From Bryobacterales bacterium (lineage in GTDB: Bacteria; Acidobacteriota; Terriglobia; Bryobacterales; Bryobacteraceae): a DNA stretch of 64,000 nt. Positions 1 to 6,934 of the stretch are shown piece by piece. The notes beneath the pieces were generated by a model. The model searched no databases. It worked only from the letters and a program-made list of their open reading frames with translations, and was not told where the DNA came from. Both the position numbers and the translations under genes were made by a program. Each line of letters opens with the position of its first letter. Positions within the stretch are counted from its first letter, which is position 1. The DNA is taken from NCBI GenBank assembly GCA_016716385.1, contig JADJWL010000003.1:494066-558065 (forward strand). Direction: 5' to 3'.

Positions 1-950
1 ACGGGATGGTCCGCGGGAAGATCAAGCCGGTGCAGGCCATCGCCAAGCCGCCGATGATCGTGAACCTGGTCTACCAGAACACCTTCGCCCCGCCGTTCAA
101 GCCGATCACCGATGAGAGCCGGCGGCTGGAGCGGGAGAATCCGAAGATCCTCGCCGCGAGCGTGCCGGGCGGCTACCAGTGGGCGGACGTCCCGGCGATC
201 GGGCCGAGCGCGATTGTCGTCACCGATAACGATCCGGAACTGGCCCAGCGCGAAGCAAAGCGCTTGAGCGACATGCTGTGGGCGATCCGCGAGCAGACGG
301 TGCTGCGGGCGCCGGACCCGGCGACCGCAGTGCGCGACGCGATGCGGAGCGATAAGTTCCCCGTGGTGCTGATGGATACGGGTGACAACATCGGCGGCGG
401 CTCGGCGGGCGACGGCACGTTCATCCTCGCGGAGCTTGTGCGGCAGAAGGCGGAAGGCTGGGTGGTGGTGATCTCCGACCGCGAAGCCAACGCGGCGGCG
501 TTCAAGGCCGGCGTGGGCGGAGCGTTCGACCAGATGGTTGGCGGCAAGACGGACAAGATCCACGGCGATCCGGTGCACATTCGCGGCCGCGTGAAGTCTC
601 TGCATGACGGGCAGTACGTCGAATTGGAAGTCCGTCACGGCGGCGGCCGGTACAGAGGGATGGGCCTGACGTCGGTGATCGAAGTCGAAGGCTCGACGCG
701 CGACCTGCCGAACCTGCTGCTGCTGACGAACGGGCCGAGCAGTCCCAACAGCCTGCACCAGTTGATCAGCAACGGCGTCTATCCGGAGCGCCAGCGGATC
801 CTGGTGGCGAAGGGCACGACGGCGCCACGCGCGGCGTATGAGCCGGTCGCGGCGAAGATCGTCGAGGTGAACTCCGGCGGGGCCACCGACGTGAACCCGC
901 GGCGGTTCACCTACAAGCACGTGCGGCGGCCGTTGTTCGGATTGGATTAG
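1..950 (+). CDS. M81 family metallopeptidase (MlrC-like), C-terminal part
   Basis: The reading frame is open to the left edge, so the N-terminal third or more is missing: about 315 residues are present, whereas MlrC-type M81 proteins usually have about 490-500. The visible part carries the family's glycine-rich signature (DTGDNIGGGSAGDGT, where homologues have D-N-P-G-G-G) and a C-terminal MlrC domain with a TNGPSSPNS segment and a closing RRFTYKHVRRPLFGLD stretch. The family is named for the third enzyme of microcystin breakdown, but most members in soil bacteria are uncharacterised zinc peptidases or amidohydrolases, so no substrate is proposed. The next gene starts 24 bases downstream with its own -10-like box, so the two need not be co-transcribed. 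Confidence 0.85.
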   Translation, partial: GMVRGKIKPVQAIAKPPMIVNLVYQNTFAPPFKPITDESRRLERENPKILAASVPGGYQWADVPAIGPSAIVVTDNDPELAQREAKRLSDMLWAIREQTVLRAPDPATAVRDAMRSDKFPVVLMDTGDNIGGGSAGDGTFILAELVRQKAEGWVVVISDREANAAAFKAGVGGAFDQMVGGKTDKIHGDPVHIRGRVKSLHDGQYVELEVRHGGGRYRGMGLTSVIEVEGSTRDLPNLLLLTNGPSSPNSLHQLISNGVYPERQRILVAKGTTAPRAAYEPVAAKIVEVNSGGATDVNPRRFTYKHVRRPLFGLD

Positions 951-961
951 CGCGCATCTGA

Positions 962-967
962 TATTCT
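962..967 (+). promoter_or_regulatory. -10-like box TATTCT for the SelA-like gene
   Basis: TATTCT ends 7 nt before the ATG at 975. No Shine-Dalgarno sequence lies between, so a transcript from here would start at or beside the start codon. The same geometry recurs across the window. Confidence 0.4.
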
Positions 968-974
968 GGCGCCG

Positions 975-2138
975 ATGACCAGACGTACGTTTTGCGGGAC
1001 CGCCGCGGCTCTTCCCGCGGCCGCCCACACGGCACAAGGCGCGGCGGGATTCCCCACGCCGCGCATCTACCAGCAATTGGGACTCAAGGCGTTCATCAAC
1101 GCCACCGGACACGTGACCACTCTCGGCGGCAGCGTGATGCCTCCCGAAGTTCTTGCCGCCATGACCGAGGCGTCGAAGTCCTTCATCATGGTCGAGGAGT
1201 TGTACCACGCCGCGGGCAGGCGGATTGCCGAGCTCACGGGCGCCGAAGCCGCCCTGGTGACGTCGGGCGCCGCCGCTTCGATTGTGCTGGGGACCGCGGC
1301 CTGTATGACCGGGACCAACCGGGAGAAGGTGCTCCAGCTTCCGGATACCTCCGGAATGAAAGACGAGGTCCTGACTCCGGCAATTCCCGGCCTCAACTGG
1401 ATCCGCTACGTGAAGATCGCGGGAGCCGTGCTCGTGCAGTTTGAGGACGAGGCGGACATGCGCCGGAAGCTCTCCAACCGGTCGGCGATGGTGCTCTACC
1501 TCCCTTCATTCCATGGCCGCCAGCACGCGATCGAGCCGTTGATCGCGGTGGCGAAGAGCGCGAACGTGCCGTTCATGGTGGATGCCGCCGACGAACTGCC
1601 GCCCGAGGACAACCTGCGGACCTTTCATCGCAAGGGCGCGGACCTGGTGGCGTTCAGCGGGGGTAAGGGCCTGCGGGGTCCACAGTGCACGGGCCTGCTG
1701 CTGGGCCGCAAGGACCTGATCGACGCCGCCTACCTCAACAACTCCCCGAACAACGGGATCGGGCGGCCGATGAAGGTCGGGAAAGAGGAGATCGCCGGTC
1801 TGCTGACCGCCGTCGAGCTGTACGTGAAGCGTGACCACGCGGCCGAGCAGTCCCGCTGGAACAAGCAGCTGCAGTTCATTGCGGACGCCGTCCGCGGCGT
1901 GCCCGGGGTCCGGACGGAGATGTTCGAGGAGCAGTTCACCGGGAAAGGCAGCCGCCTGCGCATCCAGCTTCCCGAGGGGCGCCTCAGCGGACGCGACGTC
2001 TACCAGCGTCTTTGGGAGGGGGAACCGGGGATCCGTGTCCGCACCGAGAGCACCGCGATCGTGATCAACCCGCAGACGGTGCAACCGGGCGAAGAGCGGT
2101 GGATCGCGCGAAGGGTAGCGGAAGTCCTCAAGGCTTGA
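975..2138 (+). CDS. SelA-like / class V-fold PLP-dependent enzyme, Tat-type N-terminus
   Basis: This 387-residue protein belongs to the SelA superfamily of fold-type I PLP enzymes, which includes D-glucosaminate-6-phosphate ammonia-lyase-like members. Supporting features are INATGHVTTLGG near residue 41, the cofactor Asp in MVDAADE (D203), and the Schiff-base lysine in FSGGKGLRGPQ (K231). It lacks the separate N-terminal domain and the length (about 460) of genuine selenocysteine synthase. It begins MTRRTFCG followed by an Ala-rich stretch, a plausible Tat signal. It is therefore probably an exported or envelope-associated PLP lyase, not SelA, despite lying 2 kb from two candidate selenoprotein genes. 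A decayed copy of its 3' end occurs at 2731-2830. Confidence 0.8.
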   Translation: MTRRTFCGTAAALPAAAHTAQGAAGFPTPRIYQQLGLKAFINATGHVTTLGGSVMPPEVLAAMTEASKSFIMVEELYHAAGRRIAELTGAEAALVTSGAAASIVLGTAACMTGTNREKVLQLPDTSGMKDEVLTPAIPGLNWIRYVKIAGAVLVQFEDEADMRRKLSNRSAMVLYLPSFHGRQHAIEPLIAVAKSANVPFMVDAADELPPEDNLRTFHRKGADLVAFSGGKGLRGPQCTGLLLGRKDLIDAAYLNNSPNNGIGRPMKVGKEEIAGLLTAVELYVKRDHAAEQSRWNKQLQFIADAVRGVPGVRTEMFEEQFTGKGSRLRIQLPEGRLSGRDVYQRLWEGEPGIRVRTESTAIVINPQTVQPGEERWIARRVAEVLKA

Positions 2139-2194
2139 GGGAGTCCGCGCCGAATTTCGAAATCATCGCTTACGGCCGGCGACGGCCAAAACCG

Positions 2195-2210
2195 GATAAG
2201 CTGATAAGCT
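2195..2210 (+). promoter_or_regulatory. Tandem GATAAGCT direct repeat, possible -10 region of the DinB gene
   Basis: Two adjacent exact copies of the 8-mer GATAAGCT end 12 nt before the ATG at 2223. TAAGCT also sits in a -10 position before 4304, and before the minus-strand starts at 8140 and 56714. The repeat may be a promoter slippage product or a small operator. Confidence 0.35.
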
Positions 2211-2222
2211 GAATAGCGCCCT

Positions 2223-2720
2223 ATGCAACCGCAAGAAGCTAAGACCATCACCGAGTTTCTGACAGCCGACTTCGCCGCCGAGATGCAGACGACGTTGCGG
2301 GTCATCGAAGCCGTTCCGAACGACAACCTGGGCTACCAGCCCGACCCGAAATCCAAGACCGGTCTGGGCCTGGTTCGCCACATCACCCTGGAAGACGAGT
2401 GGCTGCTCAACTGCATCGCGGACGGCGTCGTCGTACCTCCGCCGGACGACTCCGACGCCTGCGGCATCATGACGCCGGCCGACGCGAGCGCCCGGTACGC
2501 GGACGGGGTGAACAAGGCCCTGGACCGCGTGCGAGCGATGTCCGGGGAGCAGTTGGCCGCCGAGATCGACTTCTTCGGGATGATGCAGTTGCCCGCCGTC
2601 AGCATGTTGGGCATGGCGCTGAAGCACTCGGTCCACCACCGCGGCCAGCTCAGCTCTTACCTGCGGGCGATGGGCGGCAAGGTGCCCGGCATCTACGGTC
2701 CGAGCGCGGACACACAGTAA
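2223..2720 (+). CDS. DinB/YfiT family four-helix metalloprotein
   Basis: The protein has 165 residues, typical of the DinB superfamily of four-helix bundles that hold a divalent metal with three histidines. The ligands are visible as H53 (VRHITLEDEW), H135 and H139 (HSVHHRGQL, the hallmark motif before the last helix). Family members include mycothiol- and bacillithiol-dependent S-transferases and many proteins of unknown role; nothing here selects a substrate. No signal peptide is evident, so it is cytoplasmic. It lies between the SelA-like gene and a degraded fragment of that gene's 3' end, so this gene may have been inserted or trapped during a local duplication. Confidence 0.85.
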   Translation: MQPQEAKTITEFLTADFAAEMQTTLRVIEAVPNDNLGYQPDPKSKTGLGLVRHITLEDEWLLNCIADGVVVPPPDDSDACGIMTPADASARYADGVNKALDRVRAMSGEQLAAEIDFFGMMQLPAVSMLGMALKHSVHHRGQLSSYLRAMGGKVPGIYGPSADTQ

Positions 2721-2730
2721 AGTTGACGTT

Positions 2731-2830
2731 CGGCGGACGGCGGCGTGCCTGGTGTCCGGATGGAACCGGCGAGGAACCGTGGATCGCGCGAAGGGTGACG
2801 GCAGTCCTCAAGGCTTGGTGTAGTCCGCTC
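2731..2830 (+). pseudogene. Decayed duplicate of the 3' end of the SelA-like gene
   Basis: Bases 2765-2830 align with 2084-2150 at roughly 85 percent, including shared blocks such as GTGGATCGCGCGAAGGGT and GTCCTCAAGGCTTG. The similarity runs past the original stop codon into AGTCCGC. Bases 2732-2762 also resemble 1881-1920. In one frame the fragment still reads PWIARRVTAVLKA against RWIARRVAEVLKA. About 170 bases of the parent are missing between the two blocks. The 3' end of the sulfatase gene on the other strand overlaps the fragment. Confidence 0.7.
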
Positions 2831-4238
2831 CGGTGAGGCTCGTCAGGACGGATTGCTGCCAGTCACGCAGCTCGCGCGCCATCGCGGCCGCGGCGGATGT
2901 GTTCTCCGGCGCGACGTTGCGGGCCTCGCCCGGATCCTGGCGAATGTCGTAGAGTTCGTGCGCCTGTCCGGACGCGGCCTGCACGACCAGCTTCCAACGG
3001 TTGTCGAGAAGCGCGGCGCTGCCGGCGAAATCTTCCGGCTTGATCTCCGGATGGACGAAATTCGAGAAGTCGCGCGTCAGTTTGCCGTCGCGGGGCGTCC
3101 TGGTGGGCGTGGTGCCTTCTTGCTGTTCCGCTGAAAGATACGGTTTCGCGCCCGTATCCCGCTCGCGCCGTGCCACGTATTGCCAGAAGCGAATGGGGCT
3201 GGGCCGGCTCTGCATGTTGCCTTCGAGCAAGGGACGCAGGCTGATTCCGTCGAGCGGACGGGAAGGCAGCGGCTGCCCGGTGAGGTCGCATAGCGTCGGC
3301 AGCGTGTCGGTCGTGACCGCGTGAACGCTGGTCGCAACTGGCTTCGGAATCCTGGCCGGCCATTCGAGCACGCCAGGAACCAGGATGCCTCCCTGGTACA
3401 TCTGCCCCTTGTGGCCGCGGAGAGGCATGTCGAGTGCGCCCTCCGGAGGAACTCCGTTGTCGCCGTAATACCAGAAGAGCGTGTTTTCCCGCAGGCCGGA
3501 CTTCTGGAGGAAGGTGCGCAACTGGCCGATCGACCGGTCCATAGCCGTGATCTCAGCGAAGCGCGCCTGCAAGTCCGGCGGCGCATCTTTGTACAGAGCC
3601 ATGTCGCGGCTCAGGCCGAGGTACGGGGAATGCGGCGAGCCGAACCAGATTACGGTGAAGAACGGCTTGTGGTTCTGACCCGCCTGGCGGATGAAGCGCA
3701 TGGCGTCCTTCACGACGATCTCGGAGCTTTCCCCCTTGTACTGCCGCGGCGGACCGCCGTTGCGCGACAGGTGCGGGTCCAGTTCGAAGAAGTTGTCGTG
3801 CGAGAGCCACTCGTCGAAGCCCATCCGGCCCGGATTCGTCGGTGAATCGGCCTTCACCGGGCCGAGGTGCCACTTGCCGAAGTGCCCGCACGCGTAGCCC
3901 GCGCGGCGCAGGATCTGGGCGATCGAAATCTCTTCGGGCCGGATCGAGAAGTTCGCGCCGAACGTGCCGTAGCGATTCGGATGCCGTCCCGTGATGATGC
4001 TGCCGCGCGTCGGCGAGCACACAGGCGCGGCGGAGTGGAAGCGATCGAACCGCAGCCCGGACGCGGCCATCTCGTCCAGCACGGGTGTGCGCACGAACGG
4101 GTGGTTGTTGTAGGAAGTCTCGCTCCAGCCGTGATCGTCGCCCATCAGCAGGACGATGTTGGGCCGGTCGTCAGCCTGCGCGAACGCGGGCGCGGCCACG
4201 AGCGCGCCGCCAGCGCGAAGGAGTTCGCGGCGGGTCAT
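2808..4238 (-). CDS. Sulfatase (arylsulfatase A family), Tat-exported
   Basis: A 476-residue type I sulfatase that hydrolyses sulfate esters. It has the metal-binding start (RPNIVLLMGDDHGW), the formylglycine signature CSPTRGSIITGRHP with the convertible cysteine at C74, and the later GKWHLG block. The enzyme needs a formylglycine-generating enzyme or anSME for activity; neither true enzyme is seen in this window. MTRRELLRAGGALVAAPAFAQA is a Tat signal with a likely cleavage after AQA, placing it in the periplasm or outside. The last codons lie in the decayed duplicate at 2731-2830. A -10-like TATGAT ends 6 nt before the ATG. The sulfated substrate is unknown. Confidence 0.93.
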   Translation of the reverse strand: MTRRELLRAGGALVAAPAFAQADDRPNIVLLMGDDHGWSETSYNNHPFVRTPVLDEMAASGLRFDRFHSAAPVCSPTRGSIITGRHPNRYGTFGANFSIRPEEISIAQILRRAGYACGHFGKWHLGPVKADSPTNPGRMGFDEWLSHDNFFELDPHLSRNGGPPRQYKGESSEIVVKDAMRFIRQAGQNHKPFFTVIWFGSPHSPYLGLSRDMALYKDAPPDLQARFAEITAMDRSIGQLRTFLQKSGLRENTLFWYYGDNGVPPEGALDMPLRGHKGQMYQGGILVPGVLEWPARIPKPVATSVHAVTTDTLPTLCDLTGQPLPSRPLDGISLRPLLEGNMQSRPSPIRFWQYVARRERDTGAKPYLSAEQQEGTTPTRTPRDGKLTRDFSNFVHPEIKPEDFAGSAALLDNRWKLVVQAASGQAHELYDIRQDPGEARNVAPENTSAAAAMARELRDWQQSVLTSLTGADYTKP

Positions 4239-4244
4239 TGTTCA

Positions 4245-4250
4245 ATCATA
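4245..4250 (-). promoter_or_regulatory. -10-like box TATGAT for the sulfatase at 2808-4238
   Basis: On the minus strand TATGAT ends 6 nt before the ATG at 4238, with no Shine-Dalgarno sequence in between. It is divergent from the promoter of the selenoprotein operon about 12 bases away. Confidence 0.4.
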
Positions 4251-4261
4251 GCCGTTACCGG

Positions 4262-4290
4262 TTGAGCCGCCGTGACGAACTCTGTAAGCT
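4262..4290 (+). promoter_or_regulatory. Putative sigma-70 promoter of the selenoprotein operon
   Basis: TTGAGC (4262-4267), a 17-bp spacer, then TAAGCT (4285-4290). GGAAG at 4291-4295 can act as the Shine-Dalgarno sequence for the ATG at 4304. The spacing is ideal for a housekeeping promoter and supports 4304 as a real gene start. Confidence 0.5.
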
Positions 4291-4303
4291 GGAAGCTCGT
4301 TGC

Positions 4304-4477
4304 ATGCGGCGCCGTGACGTATGGAGGCTGTTGAGTCTGCTGGCTGCCCCGCTCCCGGTGCGGAGCGAGGACGTCGATGTCTTCGTTCTCGAAGTGTACG
4401 GCCTTGTCTGAGAGGAATGCTGCCACTCGGTCGAGGAGGCACTCCGGGATAAGGGGCCGGTCCGGAAGAAGAGGTAG
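4304..4477 (+). CDS. Candidate selenoprotein: small exported HMA/MerP-like protein, TGA = Sec36
   Basis: Read through the TGA at 4409-4411, this gives a 57-residue protein: an N-terminal signal-like segment (MRRRDVWRLLSLLAAPLPVRS), then a strand and the motif G-L-V-U-E-E-C-C-H-S-V-E-E-A-L. This matches the heavy-metal-associated signature GMxCxxCxxxVExAL with selenocysteine in place of the first metal-binding cysteine. A hairpin with a G-rich loop follows 17 nt after the TGA. A good promoter, a GGAAG ribosome site and an in-phase downstream selenoprotein gene support it. The HMA fold is only half present: the protein stops at RKKR before the second beta-alpha-beta unit, so it may be truncated. 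If the TGA were a stop, only a 35-residue peptide would remain. Confidence 0.68.
4421..4441 (+). promoter_or_regulatory. Candidate bacterial SECIS hairpin 1
   Basis: TGCC (4421-4424) pairs with GGCA (4438-4441), and CTC (4426-4428) with GAG (4433-4435), around a GGTC loop. The loop starts 17 nt after the TGA and has G in its first two positions, as bacterial SECIS elements usually do. The stem is short and bulged. Confidence 0.5.
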
Positions 4478-4486
4478 GAGATCGGA

Positions 4487-5614
4487 ATGCGACGCTGGTT
4501 GGCTGTGGCCGTCCTGGGGGGAATCTGGATGAGCGGCGATGCGGACGCCCAGGACCGGGACAAGCCCCGATTGCAACCCCTTCCGGAGCTGGATGCGAAC
4601 ATGCGGACCGGACCCGCGGTTGGGGAACGGATCCCGGCTTTCGCCATCCGCGATCATTCCGGCCGCACGCAGACGTTCGAGTCGATTCGCGGACCCAAGG
4701 GCGCGCTGCTGGTCTTCGTGCGCTCCGCCGACTGGTGACCGTTCTGCAAGACCCAGCTAGTTGAGCTGGAACAGAAGAAGCGGGATCTGGCCGCGAAAGG
4801 GCTGGGCGTGGCTGCCATCACGTACGACACTCCTGAGTTGCTGGCCGAGTTCGCCAATCGCAAGGGGATTCGCTACCCGCTGCTCGGAGATTCAGACTCG
4901 GCGATGATCCGGGCGTTCGGTATTCTGAATGACAACTTCCCGCCGGATCACGAATGGTACGGCGTGCCGTTCCCGGGAACCTACGTCGTCAATGAACACG
5001 GCGTCGTCACGGCGAAGTTCTTCGAGGAGGATCACCGCGAGCGCTACAACACGTCGGCGGTGCTGGTGAAGGAACTCGGCATCGGCCCCGGCGGCCGGAT
5101 CGCCGAAGTGGAAACCCGCCACCTCACCCTGCGGTACTCCGCCAGTGACGAAATCGTGCGGCCGGGCAACCGTGTGACGCTCGTCGTGGAGATCGGGCTC
5201 AAGCAGAAGATGCATGTGTATGCGCCGGGCGTCCAGGGATACAAGGCGATCGAATGGCGCGTCAAGACGTCGCCCGGGTGGCTCTTCCACGATCTTTCCC
5301 TGCCGGATTCGAAGATGCTGACGCTTCCGGCAATCGGAGAGACGGTCCCGGTCTACGAAGGGCGCTTCCGGATGACCCGCGACATTACGTTCGGGCAGGG
5401 TGGGGCTGTCCGGCCGTTCCTCCAGCCGGATGAAACCCTCAGGGTCGAGGATTCCATCTACTACCAGGCGTGCGACGACCGCGTCTGCTACCTCCCGCAG
5501 ACGGTTCCGGTCCACTGGATCTTCCGGTACGCGGAGCACGACCGCGAGCGGTCGCCGGAGCCTCTCAGGCGCCGCCCGCGAGCGTCGCCTCCCAAGCCTC
5601 CAGCAGCGCCGTAA
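4487..5614 (+). CDS. Selenoprotein: peroxiredoxin/thioredoxin-like domain (Sec84) fused to a DsbD-alpha-like domain
   Basis: The TGA at 4736-4738 interrupts a thioredoxin-fold protein exactly at its redox motif. The text runs VFVRSADW-U-PFC-KTQLVELEQ, where ordinary AhpC/TSA homologues read SADWCPFC. Without a break the frame continues to 5614, giving 375 residues: signal peptide (1-22), Prx/thioredoxin-like domain (about 45-195, U84 and resolving C87, cis-Pro region VPFPGTYVV), then a domain resembling the N-terminal domain of DsbD (about 200-345) with the CDDRVC pair C329/C334. TAGGAG at 4475-4480 serves as ribosome site. It probably reduces peroxides or disulfides in the periplasm, with the DsbD-alpha domain supplying or taking electrons. 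It is co-transcribed with the upstream HMA-like gene. Ordinary annotation would split it into an 83-residue fragment and a headless 268-residue protein. Confidence 0.92.
4742..4776 (+). promoter_or_regulatory. Bacterial SECIS hairpin 2
   Basis: An inner perfect 6-bp stem (CCAGCT 4753-4758 with AGCTGG 4764-4769) closes a 5-nt loop AGTTG whose second base is G. The loop begins 20 nt after the TGA. An outer 5-bp stem (TTCTG 4742-4746 with CAGAA 4772-4776) is separated by an internal loop. This fits the bacterial SECIS pattern of a short stem, small loop and early G. Confidence 0.72.
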
Positions 5615-6929
5615 GTTCACGCACGAGGCCGGGTTGTTCCGGAGCGTAGTTGCGGCGTTCGCCGGGATCCTCGCGCAGGTTGGACAGCCAGACCTTGTCC
5701 ATCACTTTGCTGTCGCTGAATGACGGCGGGTCGAGCAGCAGCTTCCAGTCCCCGCGGCGCACCGCTCGTTGCCGGGCGTATTTCCAATAGATGGCCTCGT
5801 GCGGCGACCTGGCGCGCGACATCACCATCGCGCTCACATCTTTGCCGTCGATGCCGGGAGCCGGTTCTTTGAGTCCCGCCATGGCGCGGAACGTCGGCAG
5901 AATATCCATCGCGGCGCCCGGTTCGCTGATCACCTGCGCCGCGGGAATCCGGCCCGGCCAACTCAGCATCGCGGGCATGCGGATGCCGCCTTCGAACAGG
6001 CCCATCTTGAAGCCGCGGAACGGCGCGTTGCTGCCGCCGCGATAGGGCCGTCCGGCGTGATCCGCGCGAGTTTCCTCGGTCGCGCCGTTGTCGCTTTGGA
6101 AAAAGATGACCGTCTCGCGGTCGATGCCGCGCTTCTTCAGCTCCGCCCGGATCGCGCCGACGCTGTCATCGATCGCGGCGATCATGGCGAGGTGTGTGCG
6201 CCGGTCGCGGTCCATCGAGGCGGGAAAGCGGTCGAGATACTGCTTCGGCGCCTGCATCGGATAGTGCGGTGCGCCGTAGGCGACATAAAGCAGGAACGGC
6301 TGGCGGGCGCGGTCGCGGATGAAACGCAGCGCTTCCCGTGTGATGACTTCGGTCTGGTAGGCCGGCTCCTCCCAGACCTCTTCGTCATTGCGCCAAAGAT
6401 CGTGCAGGATCTCGCTCTGGCCACGGCCGAGCGTGTAGTACCGGTGCGAGTAGTAATCCGTCCAGCCGGAATAGAACCCGAAGAAGTGGTCGAAGCCCTG
6501 CGCCTTCGGGCGGCTGTGGGCCGCGCTGCCGAGGTGCCACTTGCCGATGATGCCGGTGCGGTAGCCGGCCGCCTGAAGGTCCCGCGCGAGGGTGCGCTCT
6601 CCGGCGCGCAGACCGGGGACGTCGAACGCCGCGCGCGACAAGAGCACGTCCGGAACTCCGGCACGATGCGGGTACTTGCCGGTCATCAGGCTGGCGCGCG
6701 ACGGCGAGCACACCGGGCTGTTGCTGTACCAGTCGGTGAACCGCACACCGGACTGTGCAAGCTGGTCGAGATGCGGGGTGCGGGCGTCGGACGCGCCGTA
6801 GCAACCGAGGTCGCCGATGCCCTGATCGTCGGTGTAGAGGATGACGAAGTTGGGACGGCGGTCCTGGGCCTGCGCGCTCAGCAAGCCGCCCAGCGCGGCG
6901 GCAGTGAACTGCCTGCGCGTCGTCCGCAT
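5565..6929 (-). CDS. Sulfatase (arylsulfatase family), Tat-exported
   Basis: A 454-residue type I sulfatase with the metal-binding start RPNFVILYTDDQGIGDLGCYG, the formylglycine motif CSPSRASLMTGKYPHR (C74) and a GIIGKWHLG block. MRTTRRQFTAAALGGLLSAQAQ is a Tat signal. It is a second, distinct sulfatase from the one at 2808-4238. Its 3' end overlaps the 3' end of the selenoprotein gene by 50 bases on opposite strands, so transcription of the two converges. The upstream gene on the same strand ends only 5 bases away, so this gene probably belongs to an operon with the Tat protein at 6935-8140. Confidence 0.93.
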   Translation of the reverse strand: MRTTRRQFTAAALGGLLSAQAQDRRPNFVILYTDDQGIGDLGCYGASDARTPHLDQLAQSGVRFTDWYSNSPVCSPSRASLMTGKYPHRAGVPDVLLSRAAFDVPGLRAGERTLARDLQAAGYRTGIIGKWHLGSAAHSRPKAQGFDHFFGFYSGWTDYYSHRYYTLGRGQSEILHDLWRNDEEVWEEPAYQTEVITREALRFIRDRARQPFLLYVAYGAPHYPMQAPKQYLDRFPASMDRDRRTHLAMIAAIDDSVGAIRAELKKRGIDRETVIFFQSDNGATEETRADHAGRPYRGGSNAPFRGFKMGLFEGGIRMPAMLSWPGRIPAAQVISEPGAAMDILPTFRAMAGLKEPAPGIDGKDVSAMVMSRARSPHEAIYWKYARQRAVRRGDWKLLLDPPSFSDSKVMDKVWLSNLREDPGERRNYAPEQPGLVRELTALLEAWEATLAGGA

Positions 6930-6934
6930 CGGGT

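Noticed and set aside
975..2138. Genuine selenocysteine synthase (selA) supporting the nearby selenoproteins
   Set aside because: It is about 75 residues shorter, lacks the N-terminal domain and has a Tat-like signal. It is a SelA-superfamily paralogue, so it cannot be used as proof of selenocysteine synthesis.
4487..4738. An 83-residue thioredoxin-like fragment ended by TGA, with a separate 268-residue gene at 4808-5614
   Set aside because: Both lie in one frame with no stop between 4739 and 4807, the break is exactly at the redox cysteine, and the intervening codons read PFCKTQLVELEQ as expected. One selenoprotein explains all of it.
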